In this document: piece by piece, positions 16,886-25,348 of the stretch
How positions within the stretch are numbered: the stretch's first letter is position 1
How the letters are laid out: every line of letters starts with the position of its first letter
Assembly: GCA_023443515.1 (NCBI GenBank)
Contig: JAEZUC010000085.1
Coordinates: 1 to 26,890, forward strand
DNA from: Bacillota bacterium
Lineage (GTDB): Bacteria > Bacillota > Clostridia > Acetivibrionales > DSM-1351
Direction: 5' to 3'
DNA length: 26,890 nucleotides
Translations under genes and position numbers: made by a program
Notes under the pieces: model-generated
Database searches by the model: none
What the model saw: only the letters and a program-made list of their open reading frames with translations
What the model was told of the DNA's origin: nothing

Positions 16886-17150
16886 ATTTTTTAGTAAGAA
16901 AGTATATAAAAACAAATTGAGCAATTATTATGAGCGGAATAATCGTCATGAAATACCAACGTCGGGTTTTATGCTTAAAGGTAAGCAATCCTATGTAAAC
17001 GCCGATACTTCCTCCCAGAATGGAAAGGAGAAAAAACGATCTTTCAGGTATTCTCCACAATCTGTTTTTTGCTTTATATTTGTCCAATAAAACCAATACG
17101 AAACCTATTATATTTAAAATAATTACTATTGTAATAAAGTATTTATGCAT
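16884..17150 (-). CDS. Small DUF1294 membrane protein
   Basis: 88 aa with three or four hydrophobic helices. The central DKYKAKNRLWRIPE block followed by LGGSIG and a KHKT-x-R-x-x-Y/F segment is the DUF1294 signature. Members are small integral membrane proteins of unknown function. It is a single-gene unit with its own terminator. GAGGTGC lies just upstream of the start. Confidence 0.85.
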   Translation of the reverse strand: MHKYFITIVIILNIIGFVLVLLDKYKAKNRLWRIPERSFFLLSILGGSIGVYIGLLTFKHKTRRWYFMTIIPLIIIAQFVFIYFLTKK

Positions 17151-17354
17151 ATAAGCACCTCGTAATTTTTAAACTACACTAAGAGAGTATTATATTTTAT
17201 ATCATACATTATTATACAATTAAAGTGTATATTTTGTTCTACAAAATCTTAAAAATAAGTCAATATTCCCACTTCTAACAAGCTGTATGGGTGGTAGATG
17301 TATTGAGATAGGGTGTATTATTTGGAAGTATTTGTATATTTTTCCTATCAGGAT

Positions 17355-17383
17355 TTGAAAAATAAAGCTAATTTATATATAAT
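17355..17383 (+). promoter_or_regulatory. Sigma-A promoter of the FHA-RodA-PBP operon
   Basis: TTGAAA (17355-17360), a 17-nt spacer and a perfect TATAAT (17378-17383). The start would be near 17390, giving a leader of about 26 nt. The rest of the 17151-17354 intergenic stretch shows no gene or clear structure. Confidence 0.7.
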
Positions 17384-17415
17384 AAAGAAAAACTCATTGA
17401 CTGGAGCAGGAGCTT

Positions 17416-17844
17416 ATGGATTTTAGTTCGCTTTCGGTAGTATTCAGAATTGTATTGGTTGTTTTGATTTTTATAATAATATTATATGCTTTAAAAATAA
17501 TATCAAAAGATTTAAAAAGAGGTAAACCCGGTAAAAACCTCGGATGGAAGCTGAAAATTGAATATTCTGCTGATAAAAGCAGTCTTGAAGAGGGAGAAAT
17601 TGTCCCAATCGGCAGTAAGCTTAGCATTGGAAGAAACAAAAATAATCAAATGGTTTTACCCTCAAGAGCTGTTTCCAACTTCCACGCAAAAATTTACTTT
17701 GAGGACGGCAGGTATATGCTGGAGGACTTGGACTCCACAAACGGTACTTTTGTAAATGGCAACAGGGTGGATAAGAAGAGTTTACGTCCTGGTGACGAAA
17801 TCAGAATTTCAGAGACGGTTTTTACCGTGACCGATGACGATTAA
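17416..17844 (+). CDS. Membrane-anchored FHA-domain protein, FhaB-like
   Basis: 142 aa. One membrane helix (about 8-28) is followed by a short basic linker and a C-terminal FHA domain (about 48-140). The phosphothreonine-binding loops are intact: GR in SIGRNKNNQ, S-x-x-H in SNFHAK, and TNGTFVNG. The build, one helix plus a cytoplasmic FHA domain of about 140-155 residues, is that of mycobacterial FhaB/FipA, which recruits Thr-phosphorylated partners to cell-wall machinery. It heads an operon with RodA- and PbpA-type genes, the same order as in actinobacteria, so a scaffold role in wall growth is likely. No Ser/Thr kinase is encoded nearby. Confidence 0.92.
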   Translation: MDFSSLSVVFRIVLVVLIFIIILYALKIISKDLKRGKPGKNLGWKLKIEYSADKSSLEEGEIVPIGSKLSIGRNKNNQMVLPSRAVSNFHAKIYFEDGRYMLEDLDSTNGTFVNGNRVDKKSLRPGDEIRISETVFTVTDDD

Positions 17845-17871
17845 AACGATCCGGTATATTAGGAGAACCAA

Positions 17872-19071
17872 ATGACTAAAAAGTTAAGGAAATTTCAGTT
17901 TTTAATATATGTATTTTTGTTTTTCGGATTCCTGAACCTGGGAGTTTTAAAACAGCCCTTTGACCCAAAAGCAGGAGTGTTTTTCGGTATACTGGTTGTA
18001 ATTATAGCTTTGACTACGTGGATTCTTAAAAGGTTTTATCCAATGGGAGACAGGATAATATTCCTTTTAGCAATGCTACTATGTTCAATAGGAATAATAA
18101 TGCTGTACAGGCTTAACATAAAGCTTGCTACAAAGCAACTTGTATGGCTTTTACTGGGAATTACGGCCTTTCTTTTTGTAGTACTTTTCCTTAAAAGAGG
18201 ACTTTCTCAATTTGTGCGGTTAAAATATGTTTTTTTGGCAGGAACGATTTCATTTATGTCTATGGCAACCTTTATAGGATATGAAATATTGGGCGCCAAA
18301 AACTGGGTAAAATTAGGGCCTGTAAGCTTTCAGCCCTCAGAGTTTGGAAAAATATTTCTGATTTTATACTTAGCAAGTGCTCTTTCAAATGTAAATACCA
18401 GAAAGAAGCTCATAGAACCGGGTATAGTAATTTCTATAGCGCTGGGATTTATGGTGATTCAGAGGGACTTAGGAACCGCACTTATTATATTTGCAATCTC
18501 TGTTACAATGGTGTATCTTGCAACCTCTAAGAAACTGTATGTACTTGTTTCACTGGGACTGTTTGCGTCAGGGGGGGCAGCAAGCTATGCGATGTTTGAT
18601 CATATAAAAAGAAGAATAATGATATGGCACAATCCATGGCCCTATGTGTATAACGAGAGCTATCAGCTGGTACAGTCCATGTATGCAATTGCCACGGGAG
18701 GTCTCTTTGGAAGAGGTTTGGGAATGGGACATCCGGGTTATGTTGCAGTTAATGAATCAGACTTTATTTTCTCTGTAATATGTGAAGAAATGGGTCTGTT
18801 AATGGGCTTTGCCATATTGATTCTGCATTTTCTGCTTTTCTACCGTTCAATAAGAAGTGCAATAAATGCAGAAAATAATTTTACAAAGCTACTTACGGCA
18901 GGACTAAGTGTAATGATTGCAACCCAAACATTGGTTATTGTAGGGGGAGTAACAGGGTTTATACCGCTGACGGGAATAACACTTCCCTTTGTCAGCAGCG
19001 GAGGAACTTCCTTATTAATCAGTTTTCTTTCTCTAAGCATTATTCAGAAGGTTTCGGAAGGTGAAGACTGA
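17872..19071 (+). CDS. RodA/FtsW-type peptidoglycan glycosyltransferase (SEDS family)
   Basis: 399 aa with about ten membrane helices. SEDS signatures are visible: GAKNWVKLGPVSFQPSEFGK, the QRDLGTAL segment with its conserved Asp, NESDFIFSVICEEMG, and LPFVSSGGTSLL near the C-terminus. SEDS proteins polymerise lipid II into glycan strands and pair with a class B PBP, which is the next gene. AGGAG (17860-17864) lies 7 nt before the start, and the gap to the FHA gene is 27 nt. Whether it serves elongation (RodA), division (FtsW) or sporulation (SpoVE) cannot be told from sequence; context favours the actinobacterial RodA analogue. Confidence 0.93.
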   Translation: MTKKLRKFQFLIYVFLFFGFLNLGVLKQPFDPKAGVFFGILVVIIALTTWILKRFYPMGDRIIFLLAMLLCSIGIIMLYRLNIKLATKQLVWLLLGITAFLFVVLFLKRGLSQFVRLKYVFLAGTISFMSMATFIGYEILGAKNWVKLGPVSFQPSEFGKIFLILYLASALSNVNTRKKLIEPGIVISIALGFMVIQRDLGTALIIFAISVTMVYLATSKKLYVLVSLGLFASGGAASYAMFDHIKRRIMIWHNPWPYVYNESYQLVQSMYAIATGGLFGRGLGMGHPGYVAVNESDFIFSVICEEMGLLMGFAILILHFLLFYRSIRSAINAENNFTKLLTAGLSVMIATQTLVIVGGVTGFIPLTGITLPFVSSGGTSLLISFLSLSIIQKVSEGED

Positions 19072-19096
19072 AAGGCAACGGAGGCTTAACTAACAT

Positions 19097-20512
19097 ATGG
19101 ATAATATAACTAATAATATAAAACGTATAATGATAATTTTCCTGGTCGTATTTTTTGTCCTAATAAGTTATCTGGCTTACTTTACCCTTGTAAAGGGGCC
19201 TGAAATCGTTACAAGGCCTGATAATAGAAGAATGTGGGATATCAGAAACAAGGTTGTTCGTGGAATCATATATGACAGAAACGGAAAGGAACTTTCCGTC
19301 AGCGAGAAAAAATCAGGTAGCAGTGATTATAAAAGGGTATATAAGGGCGGTGCAGTCACAGCTCACGCCTTGGGCTATTATGACCCTCAGTATGGAATTA
19401 CGGGTTTGGAAAACCTTTATGACAGCTATTTGTCCAGCAATATCTCGGCATCCCTGCTTGCATGGATAGGAAATGGATTTAAAGAGGTTAATAAAAAAGG
19501 TGATGACGTTTACAGTACTCTTGATTACCAACTTCAAAAAACAGCCTATGATTCCCTTGGATCTTCCAAAGGATCTGTAGTTGTACTCAAGGTTGATACG
19601 GGAGAAATACTTGCAATGGTGTCCAAACCTTCATATGATCCTAATAACCTCAACAAGAATTGGGAAACACTTGTGAAAAGCAAAAACATTCCACTGCTTA
19701 ACAGGTCAGTCTCGGGGCTGTATCCTCCCGGCTCAACCTTCAAGGTAGTAACGGCAGTAAGTGCGTTGGAGAATATAACAGGTATAAAAAACGAAACCTT
19801 TACCGACAAGGGTAAGCTGAATCTGGGGGGAGGGTATACTCTCAGTAATGACCGGGGGGAAGTTCTGGGTAAAATAAAGCTGGAAACGGCTCTGGTAAAA
19901 TCAAGTAATGTCTTCTTTGGAAGCTTAGGGATAAGGCTGGAAAATGATTTATTTAAGACCGCACAGGATTTCAGATTCAACAAAGATATACCGTCCACTG
20001 GACTTATAATTGACAAAAGCAGATTTCCGAAGTACAAGACTCATGAAAAAGGTAATATGGCGCAAAGCGGAATAGGACAAGCAGAAGTACTTGCTACGCC
20101 TATACAAATGGCTCTTGTTGCTCAAACTATTGCCAATGACGGAGTTATGATGAAGCCTACATTGGTCAACAAAGTTACCGATTACAACGGCAATACCGTA
20201 CAGAGTCTTAAATCGTCAGAGATAGAGCAGATTACATCTGCACAATATGCAAGTGAGATAAGAAAGTATATGAGAGAGGTTGTGTCAAAGGGAACAGGTA
20301 CACGAGCACAGGTAAGCGGTATTCAGGTGTGCGGAAAAACGGGAACTGCTCAGCATATTGAAAGCAAAACCCCTCACAGTTGGTTCATCGGTTTTGCACC
20401 CTATAAAAATCCTCAGATTGCTATAGCAGTAATAGTTGAAGAAGGCGGCTACGGAGGGGTTGCTGCCGCTAAGATTTCACAGAAGGTAATGAGCAGGTAT
20501 TTTCATAAATAA
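19097..20512 (+). CDS. Class B penicillin-binding protein (PbpA-like transpeptidase)
   Basis: 471 aa. One N-terminal membrane helix (about 10-32) is followed by a reduced dimerisation region and a transpeptidase domain from about 150 to the end. The catalytic motifs are S213-T-F-K216, S269-S-N271 and K414-T-G416. It crosslinks peptidoglycan stem peptides outside the membrane and is a beta-lactam target. The short N-terminal region, compared with the larger PBP2 or FtsI proteins, matches actinobacterial PbpA (about 490 aa). The gene starts 25 nt after the SEDS gene; the only ribosome site, GGAGG (19080-19084), is 12 nt from the ATG, which is long and may keep expression modest. Confidence 0.93.
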   Translation: MDNITNNIKRIMIIFLVVFFVLISYLAYFTLVKGPEIVTRPDNRRMWDIRNKVVRGIIYDRNGKELSVSEKKSGSSDYKRVYKGGAVTAHALGYYDPQYGITGLENLYDSYLSSNISASLLAWIGNGFKEVNKKGDDVYSTLDYQLQKTAYDSLGSSKGSVVVLKVDTGEILAMVSKPSYDPNNLNKNWETLVKSKNIPLLNRSVSGLYPPGSTFKVVTAVSALENITGIKNETFTDKGKLNLGGGYTLSNDRGEVLGKIKLETALVKSSNVFFGSLGIRLENDLFKTAQDFRFNKDIPSTGLIIDKSRFPKYKTHEKGNMAQSGIGQAEVLATPIQMALVAQTIANDGVMMKPTLVNKVTDYNGNTVQSLKSSEIEQITSAQYASEIRKYMREVVSKGTGTRAQVSGIQVCGKTGTAQHIESKTPHSWFIGFAPYKNPQIAIAVIVEEGGYGGVAAAKISQKVMSRYFHK

Positions 20513-20543
20513 GCTGATTAAATAATACCATCTTAAAACAGAA

Positions 20544-20583
20544 CAAGAGACAGGCTTGTTGAAATAACCTGTCTCTTGCTTTA
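20544..20583 (+). terminator. Terminator hairpin of the FHA-RodA-PBP operon
   Basis: CAAGAGACAGG (20544-20554) pairs perfectly with CCTGTCTCTTG (20568-20578) over a 13-nt loop. The following T run is short (CTTT), so termination may be incomplete. The same hairpin could serve the converging yjfB-type gene. Confidence 0.65.
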
Positions 20584-20606
20584 AGTGGATTTTTACTTGT
20601 TTTGTT

Positions 20607-20783
20607 TTAAATACTAACATCAAAATTACTGCCTAAACCCGGATTTACGCTAAGCTCCATCATTTTCGTTAAATCTGCACCTGCCTGATTCATACTATTC
20701 ATTGCCATCTTTGTAACGGCAATATTAACATTTTGGGCCAATGAAGCCTGGGACATTGAAATTGAAACAGCTGCAATATCCAT
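20607..20783 (-). CDS. YjfB-family small protein (putative motility protein)
   Basis: 58 aa from the chosen ATG. The opening MDIAAVSISMSQASLAQNV is the characteristic start of the YjfB family, annotated as putative motility proteins on association with the flagellar regulon in Bacillus; no biochemical role is established. A Met-rich amphipathic middle and a Gly/Asn-containing tail follow, with no membrane segment. The start at 20783 has AGAGGAGTG upstream. The longer frame from 20816 would place that site inside the coding region. No flagellar gene lies in this window. Confidence 0.82.
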   Translation of the reverse strand: MDIAAVSISMSQASLAQNVNIAVTKMAMNSMNQAGADLTKMMELSVNPGLGSNFDVSI

Positions 20784-20833
20784 TTCAAAACACTCCTCTC
20801 GTAAACAGTCATGCATATTTTTATTTGCGTAAT

Positions 20834-20863
20834 ATTATATATATTTTACATCTTTATTATCAA
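20834..20863 (-). promoter_or_regulatory. Candidate promoter of the YjfB-type gene
   Basis: On the minus strand TTGATA (20863-20858), an 18-nt spacer and a perfect TATAAT (20839-20834). It is of sigma-A type; I saw no flagellar sigma-D (TAAA with GCCGATAA) element in the region. Confidence 0.55.
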
Positions 20864-20902
20864 AAGTACAAATTTTCTGTATTTTGCAAAAGAACTGTAT
20901 CC

Positions 20903-20931
20903 TTGACTGCTTTACTAACAAAAAGTATAAT
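20903..20931 (+). promoter_or_regulatory. Sigma-A promoter of the methyl-transfer operon
   Basis: TTGACT (20903-20908), a 17-nt spacer and a perfect TATAAT (20926-20931). The leader would be about 57 nt, too short for an S-box or cobalamin riboswitch, and no such structure is visible. Confidence 0.75.
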
Positions 20932-20994
20932 AATTTCCATAAAGGGTGGCATATATACCCGGCTAATTTATAGAAAACAAAAGGTAAGAAAGAC

Positions 20995-22752
20995 ATGAAT
21001 ATATTCATCAACAGAGATTATTTCCTTTTCGATGGTGCCATGGGTACCTACTATTCATCGAAGTATAAAAACAATACTCCCTGTGAATTTGCTAATATTA
21101 GTGAAAGAGAACATATTTTTGATATACACGCGGAGTATATACAAGCCGGTGTAAACGCCATTAAGACAAATACATTTGGCGCAAACCGATTTTCATTGGA
21201 ATGTCAACAGTCTGAGGTTGACAGAATAATTAAATCGGGTTATGACATTGCAGTACAGGCTTGTTCGGGACAAGATGTAGAGATTTTTGCTGATATCGGC
21301 CCCATACCTGATGGGAAAGGTGCCAATCCCGAAGAAGAATATAAAAAACTCGTTGATGTTTTTCTGGAATGCGGGGCTAAAAACTTTCTGTTTGAAACTT
21401 TTGCATACACTGATGTTCTGATTGGGGTTGCAGCTTACATACGCTTACGTTTACCTGATGCCGTTATTATAGCCTCCTTTGCAGTTTATCCTGACGGCTA
21501 CTCAAAAGAAGGACTTTTTTATATTGATATAATGGACAAGATGTATGCCAGCGGTCTTGTAGACGCGGTTGGACTCAATTGTATAAGTGGCCCTGCCCAT
21601 ATGTACCGTCTTATTAAAAAAGCGGATATCAGCAATAAAAACACTATCATAATGCCCAATTCCGGATATCCGGGCTCAGAAAGAGGCAGAACCGTTTATT
21701 CGGACAATTCTGAGTACTATGCCGAAAAGCTTTTGGATATAAAGAAACTGGGAGTTAAAATTCTCGGAGGTTGTTGTGGAACCACACCAAAACATATTGC
21801 TGCCACAGCACGACTATTACGCAGTGAGAATATCACGGAAACTGATGAAGCCGGTAAAACTCATATAGAAACTTGTAATATTTCAAATGAAAATATTCTG
21901 GATAAACTTATTAAGAATAAAAAGCCAATACTGGTAGAAGTAGACCCTCCCTTTGATACAAACTGGGAATACATGCTCAGGGATACGCTTCTTCTTAAAC
22001 AGGCTGGGGCAGACATTATTACGATTGCGGATTCACCTCTGGCAAAGGCCAGGGCCGAAAGTACCATCATGGCTGCAAAAATACAGCGGGAAGCAGCCAT
22101 ACCTGTTATGCCCCATATTACCTGCAGGGATAAAAATTTACTTGGAATAAAGGCATCCCTTTTGGGCGTGCATATAGAAGGAATACGGAATGTGCTGGTA
22201 ATTACAGGAGATCCTATTGCCAACATTGAGAGAAGCAGGATAAAAGGAGTTTTCAGTTTTAGTTCTTCCAATCTGGCAAATTACATTAAAAGCTTAAATA
22301 GCAATGTTTTTTGCGGACAGGACATTAAAATTGCCGGCGCTTTAAATATAAATGCAGTAAATTTCGGTGCTGAGCTAAAAAAGGCTTTTATAAAAATTGA
22401 AAATGGCATAAGTTGTTTCCTAACTCAGGCAATTTATACAAAAAGCGCGGTTGAAAATTTGCAAAGAGCGGTTGAAACTTTGACAGTACCTATATTTGCT
22501 GGATTTATGCCAATAGTAAGCTACAAAAATGCTCAGTTTATAAATAATGAGGTTCCGGGAATAGATATAGATACCGAAACAATAGAAAAATTCCGGGATA
22601 AAAGCCGTGAAGAATCAGAAAAATTAGGAATGGAGATAACAATGGATATTATCAAAGAAATACATCCACATGTCTCCGGCTTTTATCTTATGACTCCTCT
22701 TAAAAGAACAAATGTAATTTGTGAATTGATTAAAAAAATTAAGGAGATATAA
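20995..22752 (+). CDS. Bifunctional homocysteine S-methyltransferase / 5,10-methylenetetrahydrofolate reductase (YitJ-like)
   Basis: 585 aa, close to Bacillus YitJ. Residues 1-285 form the zinc-dependent methyltransferase barrel: DGAMGT near the start, C196 in GLNC, and C260-C261 in GGCCGT as zinc ligands. Residues about 300-585 form the flavin-dependent reductase: the conserved Glu in LVEVDPP, HITCRD, and LVITGDP with the Asp near the flavin. The reductase makes 5-methyl-THF; the first domain passes a methyl group to homocysteine to yield methionine. The first domain alone resembles the homocysteine module of MetH. AAGG lies 10 nt upstream of the start. The next gene begins 2 nt after the stop. 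Confidence 0.92.
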   Translation: MNIFINRDYFLFDGAMGTYYSSKYKNNTPCEFANISEREHIFDIHAEYIQAGVNAIKTNTFGANRFSLECQQSEVDRIIKSGYDIAVQACSGQDVEIFADIGPIPDGKGANPEEEYKKLVDVFLECGAKNFLFETFAYTDVLIGVAAYIRLRLPDAVIIASFAVYPDGYSKEGLFYIDIMDKMYASGLVDAVGLNCISGPAHMYRLIKKADISNKNTIIMPNSGYPGSERGRTVYSDNSEYYAEKLLDIKKLGVKILGGCCGTTPKHIAATARLLRSENITETDEAGKTHIETCNISNENILDKLIKNKKPILVEVDPPFDTNWEYMLRDTLLLKQAGADIITIADSPLAKARAESTIMAAKIQREAAIPVMPHITCRDKNLLGIKASLLGVHIEGIRNVLVITGDPIANIERSRIKGVFSFSSSNLANYIKSLNSNVFCGQDIKIAGALNINAVNFGAELKKAFIKIENGISCFLTQAIYTKSAVENLQRAVETLTVPIFAGFMPIVSYKNAQFINNEVPGIDIDTETIEKFRDKSREESEKLGMEITMDIIKEIHPHVSGFYLMTPLKRTNVICELIKKIKEI

Positions 22753-22754
22753 AA

Positions 22755-23540
22755 ATGATAATAGTAGGAGAGAAATTAAACAGTTCCATACCTAAAATGT
22801 TTGAAAAAATGAAGGATAAGGACACAGAAGCTATCAGACAGATAGCAATAGATCAGCAGAAGGCCGGAGCAGGATATCTAGATATTAATACTGCAATCTT
22901 CAGAGAAGATGAGCTTGAAATGCTGAAATATATCCTTGATATTGTTCTGGAAAATACAGATTGCGGAATTATGCTGGATTCACCATCACCTGTTGTAATA
23001 GAAAAAGCACTGCCACTTATATCAGGCAGGGATATAATAATAAATTCCGTAACACTTCAGGACAGAATAAAGGAAATCCTACCTTTAGCTAAAAGCTACA
23101 AGACAGGTGTCGTAGGTCTGCCTATTGACGCAGAAGGTATTCCAAAAACGGTGGAAAAAAGAGTGGAAAACTCGCTTAAACTAATTGAAATAATGAACAA
23201 GGAAGGAATTAAAAATACTGACATATATATTGACGCTCTTGCAGAGGCAGTAGCAGTGGAAAGTGAAGCGTCATCTATTACCATAAGAACAATAGATGGG
23301 GTCAGAAAAGCACATTCCGATGTTCACCTTATCTGCGGAGTTTCAAACGTCTCCTTCGGACTTCCGAAAAGGACAGCGATTAATTGTGTTTTCCTTTCAG
23401 CTGCAATTTTTGCAGGTCTTGACAGCGGCATTGTGGATATTACAAATGAACAGATTCAAAGTACTATTTATACTGCTGAAATGATTGCAGGCCGAGATGA
23501 ATATTGCATGGAGTACTTAGGTTATATTAGAAGTAGATAA
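22755..23540 (+). CDS. Pterin-binding methyltetrahydrofolate methyltransferase (MetH/AcsE-type module)
   Basis: 261 aa, a stand-alone pterin-binding barrel. IIVGEKLNSS at the start, YLDINTA, IMLDSPSP and IINSVT match the folate-binding strands of the methionine synthase (MetH) and AcsE methyltransferases. It should move the methyl group of 5-methyl-THF to a corrinoid protein. No B12-binding or reactivation domain is fused or adjacent. AAGGAG at 22741-22746 overlaps the end of the preceding gene, with a 2-nt gap between genes, so the two are translated from one transcript. The pair looks like a split MetH needing a corrinoid protein encoded elsewhere. An acetogenic (AcsE) role is possible but less likely in this context. 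Confidence 0.88.
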   Translation: MIIVGEKLNSSIPKMFEKMKDKDTEAIRQIAIDQQKAGAGYLDINTAIFREDELEMLKYILDIVLENTDCGIMLDSPSPVVIEKALPLISGRDIIINSVTLQDRIKEILPLAKSYKTGVVGLPIDAEGIPKTVEKRVENSLKLIEIMNKEGIKNTDIYIDALAEAVAVESEASSITIRTIDGVRKAHSDVHLICGVSNVSFGLPKRTAINCVFLSAAIFAGLDSGIVDITNEQIQSTIYTAEMIAGRDEYCMEYLGYIRSR

Positions 23541-23547
23541 AGATAAA

Positions 23548-23586
23548 ATATTTGTAGTATATTTGCAGTATGAAGACGGCAAATAT
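23548..23586. repeat. Tandem 11-bp direct repeat plus inverted copy upstream of the acyl-CoA ligase gene
   Basis: ATATTTGTAGT (23548-23558) is followed at once by ATATTTGCAGT (23559-23569), differing at one base. An inverted copy, GCAAATAT, lies at 23579-23586 and is an exact reverse complement of ATATTTGC at 23559-23566. Repeats one helical turn apart just upstream of a gene suggest a regulator binding site. The inverted pair could also form a weak 8-bp hairpin, but no T run follows it. Confidence 0.6.
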
Positions 23587-23632
23587 GTTAAAATGATTTA
23601 TAAAAGTCTATAAAAAATCGGGAGAAGGTAAT

Positions 23633-25348
23633 ATGGTGAAAAACAAACCATTATATGAAGTAAGACAAATTTCAAATCTTAAAGACATGATAGAACAAAG
23701 TGCAGGTCTGTATGGTTCTAAGCCCGCTTTTCTGGTTAAACAAAAGGGCAGCTCTGCATATACTCCGATTAGTTTTAAAAAGTACAAGGACGATATTGAT
23801 GCACTTGGAACGGCACTTATAAGCTTGGGCTTGAAAGGCAAAAAAGTTGCCCTCATTGGTGAAAACAGGTACGAATGGGCCACTACTTATTTAGCTGTGT
23901 GTAACGGCACAGGTATCATTGTACCTCTTGATAAAGAACTGCCTCAAAACGAGATTGAAAACTGTCTTTTAAGAAGTCATGCCGATGCAATAATTTTTTC
24001 GGGAGCGGTATCAAAAAATATTTTGAGTATTCTCAAGAACGTCACTTCCTGTAAGTATTATATAAACATGGATATTGATGAGGATACAGACGGACAGATG
24101 TCATACGGACGAATGCTTGAAAAGGGATATGACCTCGTGAGAAACGAAAATAGAGATTTTCTGGATGCTGTTTTAGATAATGAACAAATGAACATACTAT
24201 TGTTTACATCTGGTACGACAGACAAAGCAAAGGCGGTTATGCTGTCACATAGGAATATTACAGAAAACCTGATGGCTATGTGTTCTATGCTTTATATAGA
24301 TGAAAAGGATGTTTTCCTGTCTGTTTTACCTGCACATCATACATACGAATGTACCTGCGGATTCCTGTGTCAGATGTACAGGGGGTGTACGGTTGCATTT
24401 TGCGAAGGCCTACGTCATATTGTCAAAAATCTAAGTGAATCAAAGTGTACCGTAATGAACGGTGTGCCGTTGGTTTTTGAGTCCATATACAAACAACTAA
24501 TGAATCAGGTTTCAAAAAGGCCCGGTGGAGCAAAAAAATTAAAGTTTGGAATAAAACTAAGTAATGCTCTGGGTAAGTTGGGAATTGATGTGAGGAAGAA
24601 GCTTTTTGCAGAAATTCATAAGGCATTGGGAGGCCATTTAAGACTGTTTATCAGCGGAGCGGCTGCTATTGACCCGGAAGTGGCAAAGGGTTTCAGAAAT
24701 ATTGGCATACAACTTGTTCAGGGTTACGGTCTTACAGAGTGTGCACCTATTGTTGGATTAAACAGAGATTGCTGGTTCAAGGATGATGCTGCAGGCTTAC
24801 CTTTGCCGGGACTGAAAGTGGAAATAGATAATCCTAATGCCGAGGGAATCGGGGAGATAAAGGTATCAGGCCCAAGCGTAATGATGGGCTACTACGAGAA
24901 CAAAGAGGCTACGGACCAAGTAATAAGAAATGGTTGGTTTTATACGGGGGATATGGGATATCTGGATTCCGACGGATTTATTCATATTACCGGCAGATTG
25001 AAAAATGTAATAATAACTAAAAACGGAAAGAACGTTTATCCTGAAGAAATTGAAACACTTCTTAACAGAAGTGACTATATCAAAGAGTCTTTGGTTTTTG
25101 GAAAAAATGATAGTGAAGATGTAGTTGTATGCGCTCAGATTGTGCCTGACAGAGATAAAATTGAGGAAGACTTTAAAAACGGTATCCTAAACAGCAGTGA
25201 TGCGGATGTTATTATAAACCAAGAGGTTAAACGGATTAACAAGGAACTGGTAACATATAAATATGTAAAAGAGTTTACTCTCAGGGATACAGAGTTTGAG
25301 AAAACTACAACTAAAAAAATAAAAAGGTATCAGGAGTTGAAAAAGTAG
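23633..25348 (+). CDS. AMP-forming acyl-CoA synthetase (long-chain fatty acid-CoA ligase type)
   Basis: 571 aa, an ANL-superfamily adenylating enzyme. The P-loop is FTSGTTDKAKAVMLSH from about 191, with Asp-Lys-Ala in place of the common Gly-x-Pro. YGLTECAP is motif A5, YTGDMGYLDSDGF and GRLKNVIITKNGKNVYPEEIE are A7-A8, and the catalytic Lys is in the C-terminal TTTKKIKR. It activates a carboxylic acid with ATP and transfers it to CoA; a fatty acid is the likely substrate, though not proven by sequence. GGAGAAGG (23621-23628) precedes the start. Its stop codon overlaps the next start by one base. Confidence 0.9.
   Translation: MVKNKPLYEVRQISNLKDMIEQSAGLYGSKPAFLVKQKGSSAYTPISFKKYKDDIDALGTALISLGLKGKKVALIGENRYEWATTYLAVCNGTGIIVPLDKELPQNEIENCLLRSHADAIIFSGAVSKNILSILKNVTSCKYYINMDIDEDTDGQMSYGRMLEKGYDLVRNENRDFLDAVLDNEQMNILLFTSGTTDKAKAVMLSHRNITENLMAMCSMLYIDEKDVFLSVLPAHHTYECTCGFLCQMYRGCTVAFCEGLRHIVKNLSESKCTVMNGVPLVFESIYKQLMNQVSKRPGGAKKLKFGIKLSNALGKLGIDVRKKLFAEIHKALGGHLRLFISGAAAIDPEVAKGFRNIGIQLVQGYGLTECAPIVGLNRDCWFKDDAAGLPLPGLKVEIDNPNAEGIGEIKVSGPSVMMGYYENKEATDQVIRNGWFYTGDMGYLDSDGFIHITGRLKNVIITKNGKNVYPEEIETLLNRSDYIKESLVFGKNDSEDVVVCAQIVPDRDKIEEDFKNGILNSSDADVIINQEVKRINKELVTYKYVKEFTLRDTEFEKTTTKKIKRYQELKK

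Noticed and set aside
17151..17354. Possible small RNA or riboswitch in the FHA upstream region
   Set aside because: No stable extended hairpin, T run or recognised core; the stretch is AT-rich with only short chance pairings.
20932..20994. S-box or cobalamin riboswitch before the methyl-transfer operon
   Set aside because: The leader from the strong promoter is only about 57 nt, and neither conserved core nor terminator hairpin is present.
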